A stretch of DNA of 64,000 nt, taken from the NCBI RefSeq assembly GCF_900143005.1, contig NZ_FRCS01000007.1, positions 62,001 to 126,000 of the forward strand. Direction: 5' to 3'. The stretch is from Cryptosporangium aurantiacum (GTDB lineage Bacteria > Actinomycetota > Actinomycetes > Mycobacteriales > Cryptosporangiaceae). The notes under the pieces are model-generated. The model made no database searches, was not told where the DNA came from, and was given only the letters and a program-made list of their open reading frames with translations. Shown piece by piece: positions 42,740 to 51,382 of the stretch (position 1 is the stretch's first letter; each line of letters opens with the position of its first letter). A program made the position numbers and the translations under genes.

Positions 42740-43102
42740 ATGACTACTGACAACCTTCAGCGGGGCTCGGCGGCGCTGGCCGCCGCCGGCGCCCTCAACG
42801 TGTGCACGGTGTTCTCACTGGTAGATCCGGACGACGCCCCGATCGGGGTCGTCCTGGCGGTCGTCGGACTCGGGGTGGTGACGCTCGCCGGTGCCTACGC
42901 CGCGTGGCGGGGCAGCAGAACCGGCCTGCTGATCGCGATCGTCGCGGCGCTGGTGAACGCGTTCGCGTTCGGACTGCCGGGGTGGTTCCTCGACGCTCCA
43001 CCCTGGATCCTCGCGTTGGTGACGACCGCGTTCGTCCTGACGATCGTCGGCATCGTGCTCGCGGGTCCCACCCTGCGCCGCACGCGGCAGCCCCTGGCCT
43101 AG
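42740..43102 (+). CDS. Small multi-helix membrane protein, unknown
   Basis: 120 residues with about four hydrophobic helices (13-32, 36-58, 62-79 and 85-107) and a basic C-terminus. No family recognised. ATG 42740 is preferred. It is divergent from the kinase gene with 72 nt between. The 58-bp palindromic repeat follows it. Confidence 0.6.
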   Translation: MTTDNLQRGSAALAAAGALNVCTVFSLVDPDDAPIGVVLAVVGLGVVTLAGAYAAWRGSRTGLLIAIVAALVNAFAFGLPGWFLDAPPWILALVTTAFVLTIVGIVLAGPTLRRTRQPLA

Positions 43103-43110
43103 TGGCGCCA

Positions 43111-43168
43111 GCCGTCCGGGCAGATTGCATGTGGAAGGGCTCTGACCCTCCTTAATGCAATCTGCTTC
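43111..43168 (+). repeat. 58-bp dispersed palindromic element, copy 1
   Basis: Begins GCCGTCCGGG and contains an 11-bp inverted repeat, GCAGATTGCAT (43120-43130) and ATGCAATCTGC (43155-43165), with an inner stem AGGG/CCCT. It lies between convergent genes. The copy at 60559-60616, on the other strand, differs at only three of 58 positions. It may be a REP/MITE-like element or a mobile bidirectional terminator. Confidence 0.75.
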
Positions 43169-43203
43169 CACGGCGCGGCCGCGGCGGCCCGGTGCGCCAC
43201 GCG

Positions 43204-44211
43204 CTACGGGCGCATCGCTCGGGTCATCGGGACCAGCTTGTAGTTCTCCCGTTTGACCGTCGTCCCGTCGAGGTTGTAGCCGTCGTGGCAGATCAGCGCC
43301 CCGTCCGGGAAGCGCGGGCCGAGCCTGCGGCTGGTCGCCTCGATGCCGACCGTGTCCTGGCATCCGTCCACGTCGTCGCTGTTCGCGACCCGGAACCGGC
43401 CGAGGTAGGCGTTGCTCACCCGGTGGTACACCGCGAAGTCCGAGCTTCCCTGGGACGACACGTAGAGCCGGTCACCGGCGATCGCCAGCCCTTCGGCGTT
43501 CGCGGTGACCTTGCCGTCCGCGCCGCTCCAGCGCGTCTTCGCCCAGTCGACCCGGGTGCGCCCGAGGCCGGCGTCGGGCTCGGCCCGGTACCGCCAGATC
43601 GCGTACCGCTGCTCGCTGACGTACAGCGCGCCGTTGGAGTCGTCGGCGACACACGCGTCCAGCCGGGTGCCGATCTTCCAGGTCCGCAGCGACCGCGCGG
43701 TCACCCGGGTGCCGCGGAGCGTGAGGTGCCACTGCTCGACCCGCCCGCCGACCGTGGTCGCGAACGCGTAGAGCCGGTCGGTGCGGTACGAGCGGTAGAG
43801 GCAGACGCCGAACGGCGTGACCCCCGTGGGCACCACCGCACGCTGGGTCAGCCGCCGCGTCGACGGCTCGACCGTGTAGACGCGAAGCGCCCGGCCGGAG
43901 GTGGCGACCACGACGTCGTCCCGCACGTCGACGCCGGTCGGGTAGACACCGTTGATCCGCTGGAGCCGCCGGCCGGACAGGTCGTACGTCTCCAGCGGAC
44001 CCTTCTGGTCGGTGCCCACCACCATCGCCCGGCGGCGCCGGTTCGGGTCCTGCCAGAGTGCGACGTCGAGCGCGGCGGTGGCGGAATGCCCGACCGGCTC
44101 GGTCTCCACCGTGGCCTCCGCGGTCGGGGCGGCAGCGTGGGTGGCCGGTGCGGTGGAGGCCTGCGGCGCGAGCGCTGTGACCAGAGCGACCAGTGCGGCG
44201 AGAAAACGCAT
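43204..44211 (-). CDS. Secreted beta-propeller phytase-like protein
   Basis: 335 residues with a signal peptide (MRFLAALVALVTALA, cleavage near THAAAP) and a sequence that fits a six-bladed beta-propeller phytase: LDVALWQDPNRRRRAMVVGT, LYVSEQRYAIWRY, AEGLAIAGDRLYVSSQG and a C-terminal DGCQDTVGIEATSRRLGPRF, PDGALICHDGYN. Such enzymes are Ca-dependent and free phosphate from phytate. The presence of four Cys is unusual for the family. ATG 44211 has only a weak GGTGA ribosome-binding site. Phosphate scavenging would match the phoD gene in this window. Confidence 0.75.
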   Translation of the reverse strand: MRFLAALVALVTALAPQASTAPATHAAAPTAEATVETEPVGHSATAALDVALWQDPNRRRRAMVVGTDQKGPLETYDLSGRRLQRINGVYPTGVDVRDDVVVATSGRALRVYTVEPSTRRLTQRAVVPTGVTPFGVCLYRSYRTDRLYAFATTVGGRVEQWHLTLRGTRVTARSLRTWKIGTRLDACVADDSNGALYVSEQRYAIWRYRAEPDAGLGRTRVDWAKTRWSGADGKVTANAEGLAIAGDRLYVSSQGSSDFAVYHRVSNAYLGRFRVANSDDVDGCQDTVGIEATSRRLGPRFPDGALICHDGYNLDGTTVKRENYKLVPMTRAMRP

Positions 44212-44315
44212 CACGTCACCGTAGCGTCGCTCTGTGCACACCGAGGTGCACCCGGCGACGGTGAGCACCGCGCACGTACGCCGCCGCCGTTTCCGACCGG
44301 ACGTTCGACGCGACG

Positions 44316-44516
44316 TCAGCGTCCGCGGAGACGGGTGGTTTCCCGGATGTAGGTGGCCACGGCCTCGTCGTGCGGGCTCCGCCACGCGAACAGCGCCGGG
44401 CCGGCGCCCGCCACGACGAGGAGCGCGACCGGCTGCAGCGAGCCGGTCAGCCAGTACCCGAGCAGATCCCACGCCCCCGGGGGCGGGCCCGCCGGGTCGT
44501 GAGTGGCGGAGGGCAC
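44316..44516 (-). CDS. Small single-helix membrane protein, tentative
   Basis: 66 residues with a membrane helix (about 20-44, WLTGSLQPVALLVVAGAGPALFAW) and a polar C-terminus. GTG 44516 begins 9 nt beyond the stop of the aldo/keto reductase gene, so it may be its last cistron. No homologue is recognised; the case rests on codon bias and context. Confidence 0.4.
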   Translation of the reverse strand: MPSATHDPAGPPPGAWDLLGYWLTGSLQPVALLVVAGAGPALFAWRSPHDEAVATYIRETTRLRGR

Positions 44517-44525
44517 CCGAGACCC

Positions 44526-45587
44526 TTACAGGTACGGATCCAGCAGCACGCGGTCGGCGGCGCCGAGGCGGTCGCGCGCCGTCGCTGCCTGGTGCCAGTA
44601 CGGGTACAGCAGCGGCGGCCGGCTCACCCGCTCCAGCTCCGCGATCTCGTCCGCGCTCAGGGTCAGCTCGGCCGCCCCGAGGTTGTCGGCGAGCTGCGAC
44701 TCGGTCCGCGCACCGACGATCAGCGACGTCACCGCGGGCCGGGTGAGCAGCCACGCCAGCGCCACCTGCGCCGCCGACACACCGTGCCCGTCCGCCACCG
44801 AACGCAGCGTGTCGATCGTCGCGAACAGCCGGTCCGGTGCGTCGATCGGCGGTTCGCTCCACTCGGTGAGCTGCCGCGCCCCGGCCGGTCCCTGCAACTG
44901 GCCGTCGGAACCCCGGGAGTACTTGCCGGACAGCAGCCCACCGGCGAGCGGGCTCCAGACCAGCACGCCCAAGCCCTGGTCGACCGCGGCGGGCAGCAGT
45001 TCGTTCTCCGCGTCCCGGCCCTGCAGCGAGTAGTAGATCTGCTCGCTGGCGAACCGGGGCAGCCGGTCGCGCTCGGCCACGCCGAGGGCCTTGAGCAGCT
45101 GCCACCCGGCGTAGTTGCTCACCCCGACGTACCGCACCTTGCCCTGCCGCACGAGTGTGTCGAGCGCGCCCAGCGTCTCCTCGAGCCGGGTCTGCCCGTC
45201 CCACTCGTGCAGCTGGTAGAGGTCGATGTGGTCGGTCTGCAGCCGCCGCAGGCTGGCCTCGGCTCCGGCCAGGACGTGGTGCCGCGAGAGGCCCGCGTCG
45301 TTCGGTCCGTCCCCCATCGGGAACCGCACCTTCGTCGCGACCAGCCAGTCGTCCCGGCGGCCTTTCAGCGCCTCGCCGACGATCTCCTCGGACGCGCCGC
45401 CCGAGTAGACGTCGGCGGTGTCGACGAGGTTGACGCCGTGATCGCGGCACAGGTCGAGCTGGCGCCGGGCGGTGTCGACATCGGTGTCGCCGACGTTCGC
45501 GAAGTTCCCCGACCCGCCGAAGGTCATCGTGCCCATCGTCAGCGTCGAGACCCGCAGGCCGGACGTCCCGAGTTGGCGATATTCCAT
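44526..45587 (-). CDS. Aldo/keto reductase
   Basis: 353 residues with AKR signatures: MEYRQLGTSGLRVSTLTMGT, NLVDTADVYSGGASEEIVG (catalytic Asp and Tyr), VATKVRFPMGD (Lys), DHIDLYQLHEWDGQT and QVALAWLLTRPAVTSLIVGART with the NADPH-binding segment. These enzymes reduce carbonyl compounds with NADPH. ATG 45587 starts at the conserved first strand. It is 10 nt from the TerC gene stop, so it may be in an operon with TerC upstream. Confidence 0.9.
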   Translation of the reverse strand: MEYRQLGTSGLRVSTLTMGTMTFGGSGNFANVGDTDVDTARRQLDLCRDHGVNLVDTADVYSGGASEEIVGEALKGRRDDWLVATKVRFPMGDGPNDAGLSRHHVLAGAEASLRRLQTDHIDLYQLHEWDGQTRLEETLGALDTLVRQGKVRYVGVSNYAGWQLLKALGVAERDRLPRFASEQIYYSLQGRDAENELLPAAVDQGLGVLVWSPLAGGLLSGKYSRGSDGQLQGPAGARQLTEWSEPPIDAPDRLFATIDTLRSVADGHGVSAAQVALAWLLTRPAVTSLIVGARTESQLADNLGAAELTLSADEIAELERVSRPPLLYPYWHQAATARDRLGAADRVLLDPYL

Positions 45588-45597
45588 TCCGTTAACG

Positions 45598-46596
45598 CTA
45601 CTCGTGCTCCGGCGGGTGGGACGGCGAGCCCAGGACAACGCCCGCGTGCGCCTTCGCGGTCGGGTCACGCCGCGTCTTGAGCAGGCTCGCCACGGTGGTG
45701 ATCAGCAGGATCCCGAGGATGACGACGAGGGAGAGCGGCGTCGGGATCACCGGAACCGCGTCGCTCAGGTCGTGCGCCCAGTGCAGGACCAGCTTCACGC
45801 CGATGAACGCGAGGATCAGCGCCAGCCCGGCCGACAGGTACACCAACCGGTCCAGCAGGCCGGTGACCAGAAAGAACAACGCCCGCAGCCCGAGCAGCGC
45901 GAACGCGTTGGCGACGAAGACGATGTACGCCTCGCTGGTGACGCCGAAGACGGCCGGGATCGAGTCCAGCGCGAACAGGATGTCGGTGCCGCCGATCGCG
46001 ATCAGCACGACGAACAGCGGGGTGACGACCCGGCGCCCGTCGACCCGGGCGAGCAGGCGTCCCCCCAGGTACTCGTCGGTCACCGGAAGCACGCGGCGCG
46101 CGGTCCGCACCAGCGCGTTGTTCTCGATGTCCGGGTCCTCGTCCCGGTGCCGGAACAGCTGCACGGCGGTCCAGAGCAGGATCAGCCCGAAGATCAGGAA
46201 CATGAACGAGAACAGCTCCAGCAAGGCCGCGCCGACCGCGATGAAGATCGCGCGCAGCACCAGCGCGGCGATGATCCCGAACGTCAGCACCTTGTGCTGG
46301 TGCTCCCGGGGCACCGCGAACGTCGACATGATGATGACGAACACGAACAGGTTGTCGACCGACAGGCTCTTCTCGACGATGTAGCCGGCGAAGTACTCGG
46401 TGCCGTAGTCCCACCCGTACTGCCCGGCGAGTACGAACCCGAACACCACCGCGACCAGGATGTAGAACACCGACCACGCGGTGGCCTCGCGGAACCCGAC
46501 CGCGTGCGGCCGGATCGTGCCGAGTATCAGGTCGAGCGCGAGCAGCACGAGGATCACGGCGACGGTCAGGGCCCAGCCCGTGGTCGTCACGCCCAT
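45598..46596 (-). CDS. TerC-family membrane protein (Alx-like)
   Basis: 332 residues with about nine membrane helices. TerC features are VEKSLSVDNLFVFVIIMS and DILFALDSIPAVFGVT, the paired Asp-containing motifs that bind metal. Family members handle Mn2+ efflux or tellurite resistance. GGGGAGG precedes the ATG at 46596. The 60-nt leader is too short to contain a yybP-ykoY (Mn2+) riboswitch. Confidence 0.9.
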   Translation of the reverse strand: MGVTTTGWALTVAVILVLLALDLILGTIRPHAVGFREATAWSVFYILVAVVFGFVLAGQYGWDYGTEYFAGYIVEKSLSVDNLFVFVIIMSTFAVPREHQHKVLTFGIIAALVLRAIFIAVGAALLELFSFMFLIFGLILLWTAVQLFRHRDEDPDIENNALVRTARRVLPVTDEYLGGRLLARVDGRRVVTPLFVVLIAIGGTDILFALDSIPAVFGVTSEAYIVFVANAFALLGLRALFFLVTGLLDRLVYLSAGLALILAFIGVKLVLHWAHDLSDAVPVIPTPLSLVVILGILLITTVASLLKTRRDPTAKAHAGVVLGSPSHPPEHE

Positions 46597-46655
46597 TGCG
46601 ACCTCCCCGGTACGGATCGAAATACACCGTAACCTGACAGAACAGCCATTTTGAC

Positions 46656-47885
46656 CTAGGCTGCGGTGGCGAGCAGGCGATTCGTCCAGCGGAACGCGCC
46701 GAGCTGGGCCTCGATCAGCTGCCGCGGACCGAGCGCCCCGGGCAGCCGCTCCACCCTGCCCTCGCTGTACCGGACCGCGGTACGGAGTGTCGCGCCCAGC
46801 GGACCGTCGCCGTCGACCAGCGCGGCGACCAGCGCATCCGCGAGCGGAAGCGCCACGATCAGCTCAGCGGCCGGCACCCCGAGGACGTCCGCGAGGCCGG
46901 ACAGCAGGCCGACGGTGAACGCCGCATCCGGGGGCGCGTCGTGCATCGGGGCGAGGTTGCGGCAGAACCGGGCGCGGCCGAGCACCACCGAGGCTCGGTA
47001 CGCGTCGAGCGTCGCGCCGTCGCTGAGCAGCATCAGCGTCACCCAGCCCTGGATCCGGTCGAGACCGAGCAGCACGACCGCCTCGCGCAGCGAGGCCACC
47101 TTGCTGATCTGCCCGGACGCCGCGGCACCGGCGGCGTGCAGCAGGCGGTAGCTGACCGCGGGATCCTCCGCCACCGCGTCGGTGACCTCGTCGATCCCGA
47201 CGTCGTCGCCGCTGAGCAGCGCGATCAGCTGCAGCCGGGACGCCGCCGCCGGAGAGAGCGCGGGCCGGGACGCGGTGCGGACCCGGCCGACGGCCGGGCC
47301 CTCGAACAGCTCGAACCCCAGTTCGAGCGCCAGGTCGAACTGCTCCGCCGTTTCCAGGTGACCCGCGATCATCCGGACGCCGGGCGCGGCGCTCAGTCGG
47401 CGGCGGGCGTCGTCCGCTGCGGCCCGATCGGCGCCGCGCAGGTCGAGCGTCACGTAGCCGGCGAACGGCAGCAGACGCTCCTGCGGAGTTCCCCAGGTGA
47501 ACGCGTCGACCGCGAGCGGGAAGCCGCGACCGGCCAGCGCGGCCCCGCCGGCCACGGCCTCGTCGTCCAGCGGAAACGGCTCGTCGACCGCGAGCACGAC
47601 CTGCCCGGGGGCGAACGGCAGCGGGACGGCGCCGGTGAGGAAGTCGCGGTTCACGGTGACCAGGCAGGTCAGCGACCCGGCCAGCTCGGAGATCCCGAAC
47701 TCGGTGAACGCGGTGACGATCAGCTGGGTGAGCGCGGTCGTGCGCGCGGACGACGCGACGGCCCCCGGCGCGGTGTCCCGGAACAGCAGCCGGTACGCGA
47801 CGACCGCGCCGCTCCGGTCGTGGACGGGCCGGCGCCCCACGTGCACGAGCGGCGGCGCCGAGCCGTCCGGGAACGGCTTGAACAT
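46656..47885 (-). CDS. EAL-HDOD signalling protein (YuxH-like), probably enzymatically degenerate
   Basis: 409 residues: an EAL-like domain (about 10-190; VGRRPVHDRSGAVVAYRLLF) followed by an HDOD domain (about 205-395; SRLQLIALLSGDDVGIDEVT, EDPAVSYRLLHAAGAA). The EAL motif itself is replaced (AYRLLF), so c-di-GMP hydrolysis is unlikely; such proteins act as scaffolds or c-di-GMP receptors. RBS GGGGG lies 8 nt upstream of ATG 47885. Upstream on the other strand lies an unusual 0.5-kb non-coding stretch. Confidence 0.87.
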   Translation of the reverse strand: MFKPFPDGSAPPLVHVGRRPVHDRSGAVVAYRLLFRDTAPGAVASSARTTALTQLIVTAFTEFGISELAGSLTCLVTVNRDFLTGAVPLPFAPGQVVLAVDEPFPLDDEAVAGGAALAGRGFPLAVDAFTWGTPQERLLPFAGYVTLDLRGADRAAADDARRRLSAAPGVRMIAGHLETAEQFDLALELGFELFEGPAVGRVRTASRPALSPAAASRLQLIALLSGDDVGIDEVTDAVAEDPAVSYRLLHAAGAAASGQISKVASLREAVVLLGLDRIQGWVTLMLLSDGATLDAYRASVVLGRARFCRNLAPMHDAPPDAAFTVGLLSGLADVLGVPAAELIVALPLADALVAALVDGDGPLGATLRTAVRYSEGRVERLPGALGPRQLIEAQLGAFRWTNRLLATAA

Positions 47886-48398
47886 GCTCGGCCCCCGTTC
47901 CGAATCATGTGTTTAGCCCCGGATGGGATAGTATGCGAAGGGCCTCGGCGAAAGGCGCAAAGCCTCCAATGTGCCGCAGGAGACCCAGCGGTTCACAGAA
48001 TTCGCTTCGGCGCCGTTCTGGCGCGGAAGCACCAGGGCTCGACACCCTCCCGGCCTTACGGAAGGTAGCGGACAACCTCGCCCGCCCCGATCCGGCTCAT
48101 TACGGGTGCATGACCTGAATCAGCGCTGTGCCGCGTCTACGCGGTCTGCGCCGTTCTGGCCTGACAACAACCAGGTCCTACCCCGAGTGGGAATACCAAA
48201 AGTGACCCTCGAATGACCCCCTGCAACGGGTGCGTCGGGCCCCGGTAACCGCCAGGGTTACCTCAGCGCCACTCAGGACGGAGCTGTTGCGGACTGGCGT
48301 CTTCCCCGCCCCCAGGTACCAGAAGCACCATCGTCGTCGGGCCCGCCGCGTCGCCCGTGGGCGTCCGGCTGCCCGGCGACTCGCGACGGAGGCTGCGT
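47886..48398. other. 513-nt non-coding region between EAL-HDOD and acyl-CoA dehydrogenase genes
   Basis: No convincing gene is present on either strand: frames are short or have poor GC3 use. It contains the RNA-like motif at 47925-48000 and two imperfect copies of a GCGCCGTTCTGGC segment (48011-48023 and 48148-48160). The two genes flanking it diverge, so promoters for both should also be here. Confidence 0.5.
47925..48000 (+). ncRNA. Candidate structured RNA, c-di-GMP-I-riboswitch-like
   Basis: The stretch GAAGGGCCTCGGCGAAAGG then CGCAAAGCCTCC (to 47967) shares with GEMM-I RNAs a GGGC strand, a GAAA-capped hairpin and the CGCAAAGCCTCC strand that pairs back to GGC. It is followed by GTGCCGC-N10-GCGGTTCAC, a second stem. 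The AAACC strand of classic aptamers is missing, so this would be a variant or a look-alike. The nearest plus-strand gene, the acyl-CoA dehydrogenase homologue, starts 400 nt away. Confidence 0.3.
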
Positions 48399-49664
48399 AT
48401 GGACGGCTATTTCACCACCGCACGTCACGACCGGATCCGACAGGAGGTGCGGACCTTCGCCGAGGACGAGGTCCGCCCCAGGGTCGCGGAGATGGAGGAG
48501 GACCGCGGCGTCGCGTACGAGCTGTCCAGACTCATCGCCCGCCAGAGGTGGATCGGCGCCACGATCGGCGCCGAGTACGGCGGCATGGACGCCGGCCACG
48601 TCGCGAAGACGATCATCATCGAGGAGCTGTCCCGGGTCAGCGGCGCGATGGGCGCGATGGTGCAGGCATCGCAGCTGGGCACCGCGAAGATCCTCCACTT
48701 CGGCACGCCCGAGCAGAAGGAGCGATGGCTGCCCGCGGTCGCGTCCGGCGACTGCCTGCCGACGATCGCGGTGACCGAGAAGACGTCGGGCAGCCACGTG
48801 CTCGGCATGTCGACCACGGCCCGGCGCGAGGGCGACCACTACGTCCTCAACGGACGCAAGGCGTTCGTGGGCAACAGCCACGTCGGTGACCTGCACGGGG
48901 TGGTGGCCCGCACGGGCAGCGGCAGCCGGGGGCTCTCCGCGTTCCTGGTCGAGGCCGATCGCCCCGGCTTCTCGCTCGCACCGCACCGCCCGGCCGTCGG
49001 CCTGCCCGGGTTCAGCTTCGGCGAGCTGATCTTCACCGACTGCCGGGTGCCGGTCGCGAACCTGCTGGGCGGCGAGGGCGACGGGCTGGACGTCGCGTAC
49101 TCGTCCAGCATCCTGGTCGGCAGGCCGAACCTCACCGCTGTGTCGCTCGGCATCCACGAGGCGATCGTCGCCGAGACCGTCCGCTTCGCGACCTGGCAGC
49201 GGCGCTACGGCAAGCCGCTCGCCGAGCTGCCGACCGTCCGCGACCAGATCGGGCGGATGCAGTCGGCGCTGATGACCGCCCGGCTCGCCGCGTACCACGC
49301 TGCGTACTTGCTCGATCAGGGGCTTCCCTGCGACGCCGAGTTGCAGAACGCGAAGCTGATCAACGCCGAGTACTCGCTGGACTCCGCGAGGCTCGCGGTC
49401 GAGATCCACGGCGCGCACGGGCTGTTCCCGGACGACTCGCCGATCGCCCGCTACCAGCGCGACGCGTTCCACATCCTGCCGCCGGCCGGTACGTCGGCGG
49501 TGCAGCGGCTCCGGCTGGCCGAAGCCGCGCTCGGCGCGGACAAGGGCGCGCCCTGGTCCACCCGGTTCGCGCCGCCGGTGGAACCCCCGGCGGAGCTCGT
49601 CCCGCTGGCTGACCGGATCCCGGCGCCGCGCGCCGAGGCGTTCGCCGACGCCGAAGCGGTCTGA
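48399..49664 (+). CDS. Acyl-CoA dehydrogenase-like flavoprotein without the catalytic glutamate
   Basis: 421 residues of the acyl-CoA dehydrogenase fold (N-terminal helices, middle beta barrel with the TIAVTEKTSGSHVLGM flavin loop, C-terminal helices). The usual YEGTxxIQR motif is PPAGTSAVQR, so the catalytic Glu is Ala363; the alternative position used by isovaleryl-CoA dehydrogenase (before the helix-G Arg in SILVGRPNLTAVSLG) is Gly. It may therefore be an FkbI-like or other non-classical enzyme, or bind but not dehydrogenate thioesters. GGAGG lies 8 nt before ATG 48399. A terminator hairpin follows. No CoA genes adjoin it. Confidence 0.85.
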   Translation: MDGYFTTARHDRIRQEVRTFAEDEVRPRVAEMEEDRGVAYELSRLIARQRWIGATIGAEYGGMDAGHVAKTIIIEELSRVSGAMGAMVQASQLGTAKILHFGTPEQKERWLPAVASGDCLPTIAVTEKTSGSHVLGMSTTARREGDHYVLNGRKAFVGNSHVGDLHGVVARTGSGSRGLSAFLVEADRPGFSLAPHRPAVGLPGFSFGELIFTDCRVPVANLLGGEGDGLDVAYSSSILVGRPNLTAVSLGIHEAIVAETVRFATWQRRYGKPLAELPTVRDQIGRMQSALMTARLAAYHAAYLLDQGLPCDAELQNAKLINAEYSLDSARLAVEIHGAHGLFPDDSPIARYQRDAFHILPPAGTSAVQRLRLAEAALGADKGAPWSTRFAPPVEPPAELVPLADRIPAPRAEAFADAEAV

Positions 49665-49696
49665 CCCCGGCCGCACCCCCGTGCCGCCCCCGTGCC

Positions 49697-49720
49697 CCGG
49701 GCCTCAACGGCGAGGCCCGG
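49697..49720 (+). terminator. Hairpin terminator after the acyl-CoA dehydrogenase gene
   Basis: CCGGGCCTC and GAGGCCCGG form a 9-bp stem around a 6-nt loop, 33 nt past the stop codon and before the convergent GAF gene. It can serve either strand. Confidence 0.6.
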
Positions 49721-49818
49721 CCCTTCCCTCACGCGGTCTGACGCGTAACCGGGCCGTAAGGCGCGCTTAGACCCCGGTTTCGCGTGAACGCGCGCCCAGG
49801 GCGGCGCGCGGACACCGC

Positions 49819-50385
49819 CTAGCGGTCGAGTTCGGCGATGCGCTGCTCGATCTGGGCGACGGTGTCCTTGATCAGCTTCAGGCCGGCGCGCCCCCAGGCC
49901 CGCCGCTCGGTGTCGACGATGCACGCGGTGCCGAGCACGATCCCGGTTCGCGGGTCGTGGACGACGTCCCCGAGGTAGCTGCGGATCCCGATCAGGTCGA
50001 CGACCTCGTTGCTCTCGAAGCGGGGGTGCGCGCAGACGTCGTCCAGCACCAGCGCCCGGCCGCGGCCGACGACCTCCGGGCAGTAGCCGTGCTGCAGGTC
50101 CATCACCCGGGAGACACCGTCGGCGTCGGCGCTGGGCTGGGACTCGGACGGCACGTGCAGCCCGGCGAAGAACTGGTGCCGGTCGGTCCGGAAGTTCACC
50201 ATCGCGTAGGGCGCGTAGTCGATCCCGGCCAGCGTCGCCCCGTCCTGGGCGAGCTTCGCGGCCAGCGCGTCGAACTGCTCGTCCGGGGTGTCGTAGAGGC
50301 CCAGCTCGCGCAGGCGGGCGACACGCTGCGGCGCGTGCAGGTCGGGCAGCGGCAGATCCAGCCCGGTCTCGTCGTCGAAAGGCAT
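49819..50385 (-). CDS. GAF-domain protein at the end of the conservon
   Basis: 188 residues, mostly one GAF domain (about 25-180), with RVARLRELGLYDTPDEQFDALA, GHGYCPEVVGRGRALVLDDV-like strand region and LIGIRSYLGDVV. The CP residue pair at about 105 could be a ligand or redox site, as in GAF proteins of redox or cofactor sensors. GGGAG precedes the ATG. It lies 3 nt after the CvnD stop and is thus the last member of a cvn operon. The ligand is unknown. Confidence 0.82.
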   Translation of the reverse strand: MPFDDETGLDLPLPDLHAPQRVARLRELGLYDTPDEQFDALAAKLAQDGATLAGIDYAPYAMVNFRTDRHQFFAGLHVPSESQPSADADGVSRVMDLQHGYCPEVVGRGRALVLDDVCAHPRFESNEVVDLIGIRSYLGDVVHDPRTGIVLGTACIVDTERRAWGRAGLKLIKDTVAQIEQRIAELDR

Positions 50386-50388
50386 GAC

Positions 50389-51003
50389 TCAGCTCCCGTT
50401 TCGGATGGAAGAGGCGGAGGACGCGGCGCGCAGCGAGTGGCGCACGACCGCGATCAGGACGTCGGTCACCGAACGCGCCAGCCGTGCGTCGCAGTGCACG
50501 ACCGGTACGTCCGGCCGGAGCGCGAGCGCTTCGCTGACTTCGTCGGCGGTGTAGCGGTAGGCGTCGTCGAACTCGTTGACCGCGACGACGAACGGCAGGG
50601 CACGGTCCAGGAAGTACTCGACGGCCGGGAAGCTGTCCGCGAGCCGCCGCGTGTCGATCAGGACGACCGCGCCGACCGCGCCCAGCGACAGCTCGTCCCA
50701 CATGAACCAGAAGCGGTCCTGGCCGGGAGTCCCCCAGAGGTAGAGCTTGAGCTTCTGGGCGGGGAACGAGATCCGGCCGAAGTCCATCGCGACGGTCGTG
50801 GTCGTCTTCGCCTCGACGCCGTCCAGCCGGTCGAGACGCGCGCTGGCCGTGGTGATCAGCGCTTCGGTGGTCACCGGCGTGATCTCGCTGACCGCGCGGA
50901 CCAGCGTCGTCTTGCCGACGCCGAACCCGCCGGCGACCAGGATCTTCAGCGGGACGAACGGAAACGATTCGTCCGGGTCGCTGTCAGAGGTTCTCGAGTC
51001 CAT
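50389..51003 (-). CDS. cvnD: Conservon small GTPase (CvnD)
   Basis: 204 residues with GTPase motifs G1 GGFGVGKTT, switch-II WGTPGQDRFWFMWDEL in place of DxxG, and NEFD as the G4 motif. It belongs to the multi-glutamine-binding CvnD/MglA-like group that works with a roadblock protein (CvnB) and a histidine-kinase-like CvnA at the membrane. It overlaps the CvnC gene by 20 nt. Confidence 0.93.
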   Translation of the reverse strand: MDSRTSDSDPDESFPFVPLKILVAGGFGVGKTTLVRAVSEITPVTTEALITTASARLDRLDGVEAKTTTTVAMDFGRISFPAQKLKLYLWGTPGQDRFWFMWDELSLGAVGAVVLIDTRRLADSFPAVEYFLDRALPFVVAVNEFDDAYRYTADEVSEALALRPDVPVVHCDARLARSVTDVLIAVVRHSLRAASSASSIRNGS

Positions 51004-51382
51004 CGAGCAGCTTCTCCAAGAGGCGTTCGCGGGTCGGTCCGATCGCGGCCGCGGGGGTTCGCAGCCGTACGGCGCCCAGCCCGATGAGGTCGGAGATCAA
51101 GATCTTCGTCACCTGGACCGGTCGCCGCAGCGCCGCCGCGATCTCGGCCACCGTGCGCGGCTCCGCCGCGCACGCGTGGACCGCGTACAGCTGTTCCGGT
51201 TCCAGGTGGTGGTCCGGGACCGCGCCGGTGGCGCGGACCAGAGCCATCAGATCGACGGGGACGCTCGGCGCGGTCCGTCCGCCGGTCACGGCATAGGGAC
51301 GCACGGCCTCGGTGTCGTCGTCCTCGACCCACGGTCTGGTCACGGGCCACGCCCCGGCGCCCGAATCACCCGGCGAAGTCAT
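50984..51382 (-). CDS. cvnC: Conservon DUF742 protein (CvnC)
   Basis: 132 residues of the DUF742 family: VRPYAVTGGRTAPS, LEPEQLYAVHACAAEPRTVA and RPVQVTKILISDLIGLGAVRL, a winged-helix-like fold. ATG 51382 is chosen, overlapping the CvnB gene by 17 nt; a GTG 45 nt upstream is also in frame. In Streptomyces CvnC is thought to modulate CvnD and possibly bind DNA. Confidence 0.9.
   Translation of the reverse strand: MTSPGDSGAGAWPVTRPWVEDDDTEAVRPYAVTGGRTAPSVPVDLMALVRATGAVPDHHLEPEQLYAVHACAAEPRTVAEIAAALRRPVQVTKILISDLIGLGAVRLRTPAAAIGPTRERLLEKLLDGLENL

Noticed and set aside
46597-46655. Possible yybP-ykoY (Mn2+) riboswitch before the TerC gene
   Set aside because: The leader is only about 60 nt and lacks the conserved loops; no aptamer fits.
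47909-48216. Short plus-strand coding frames in the non-coding region
   Set aside because: They are Arg/Ser/Pro-rich, have weak GC3 bias, no ribosome-binding site and overlap each other.
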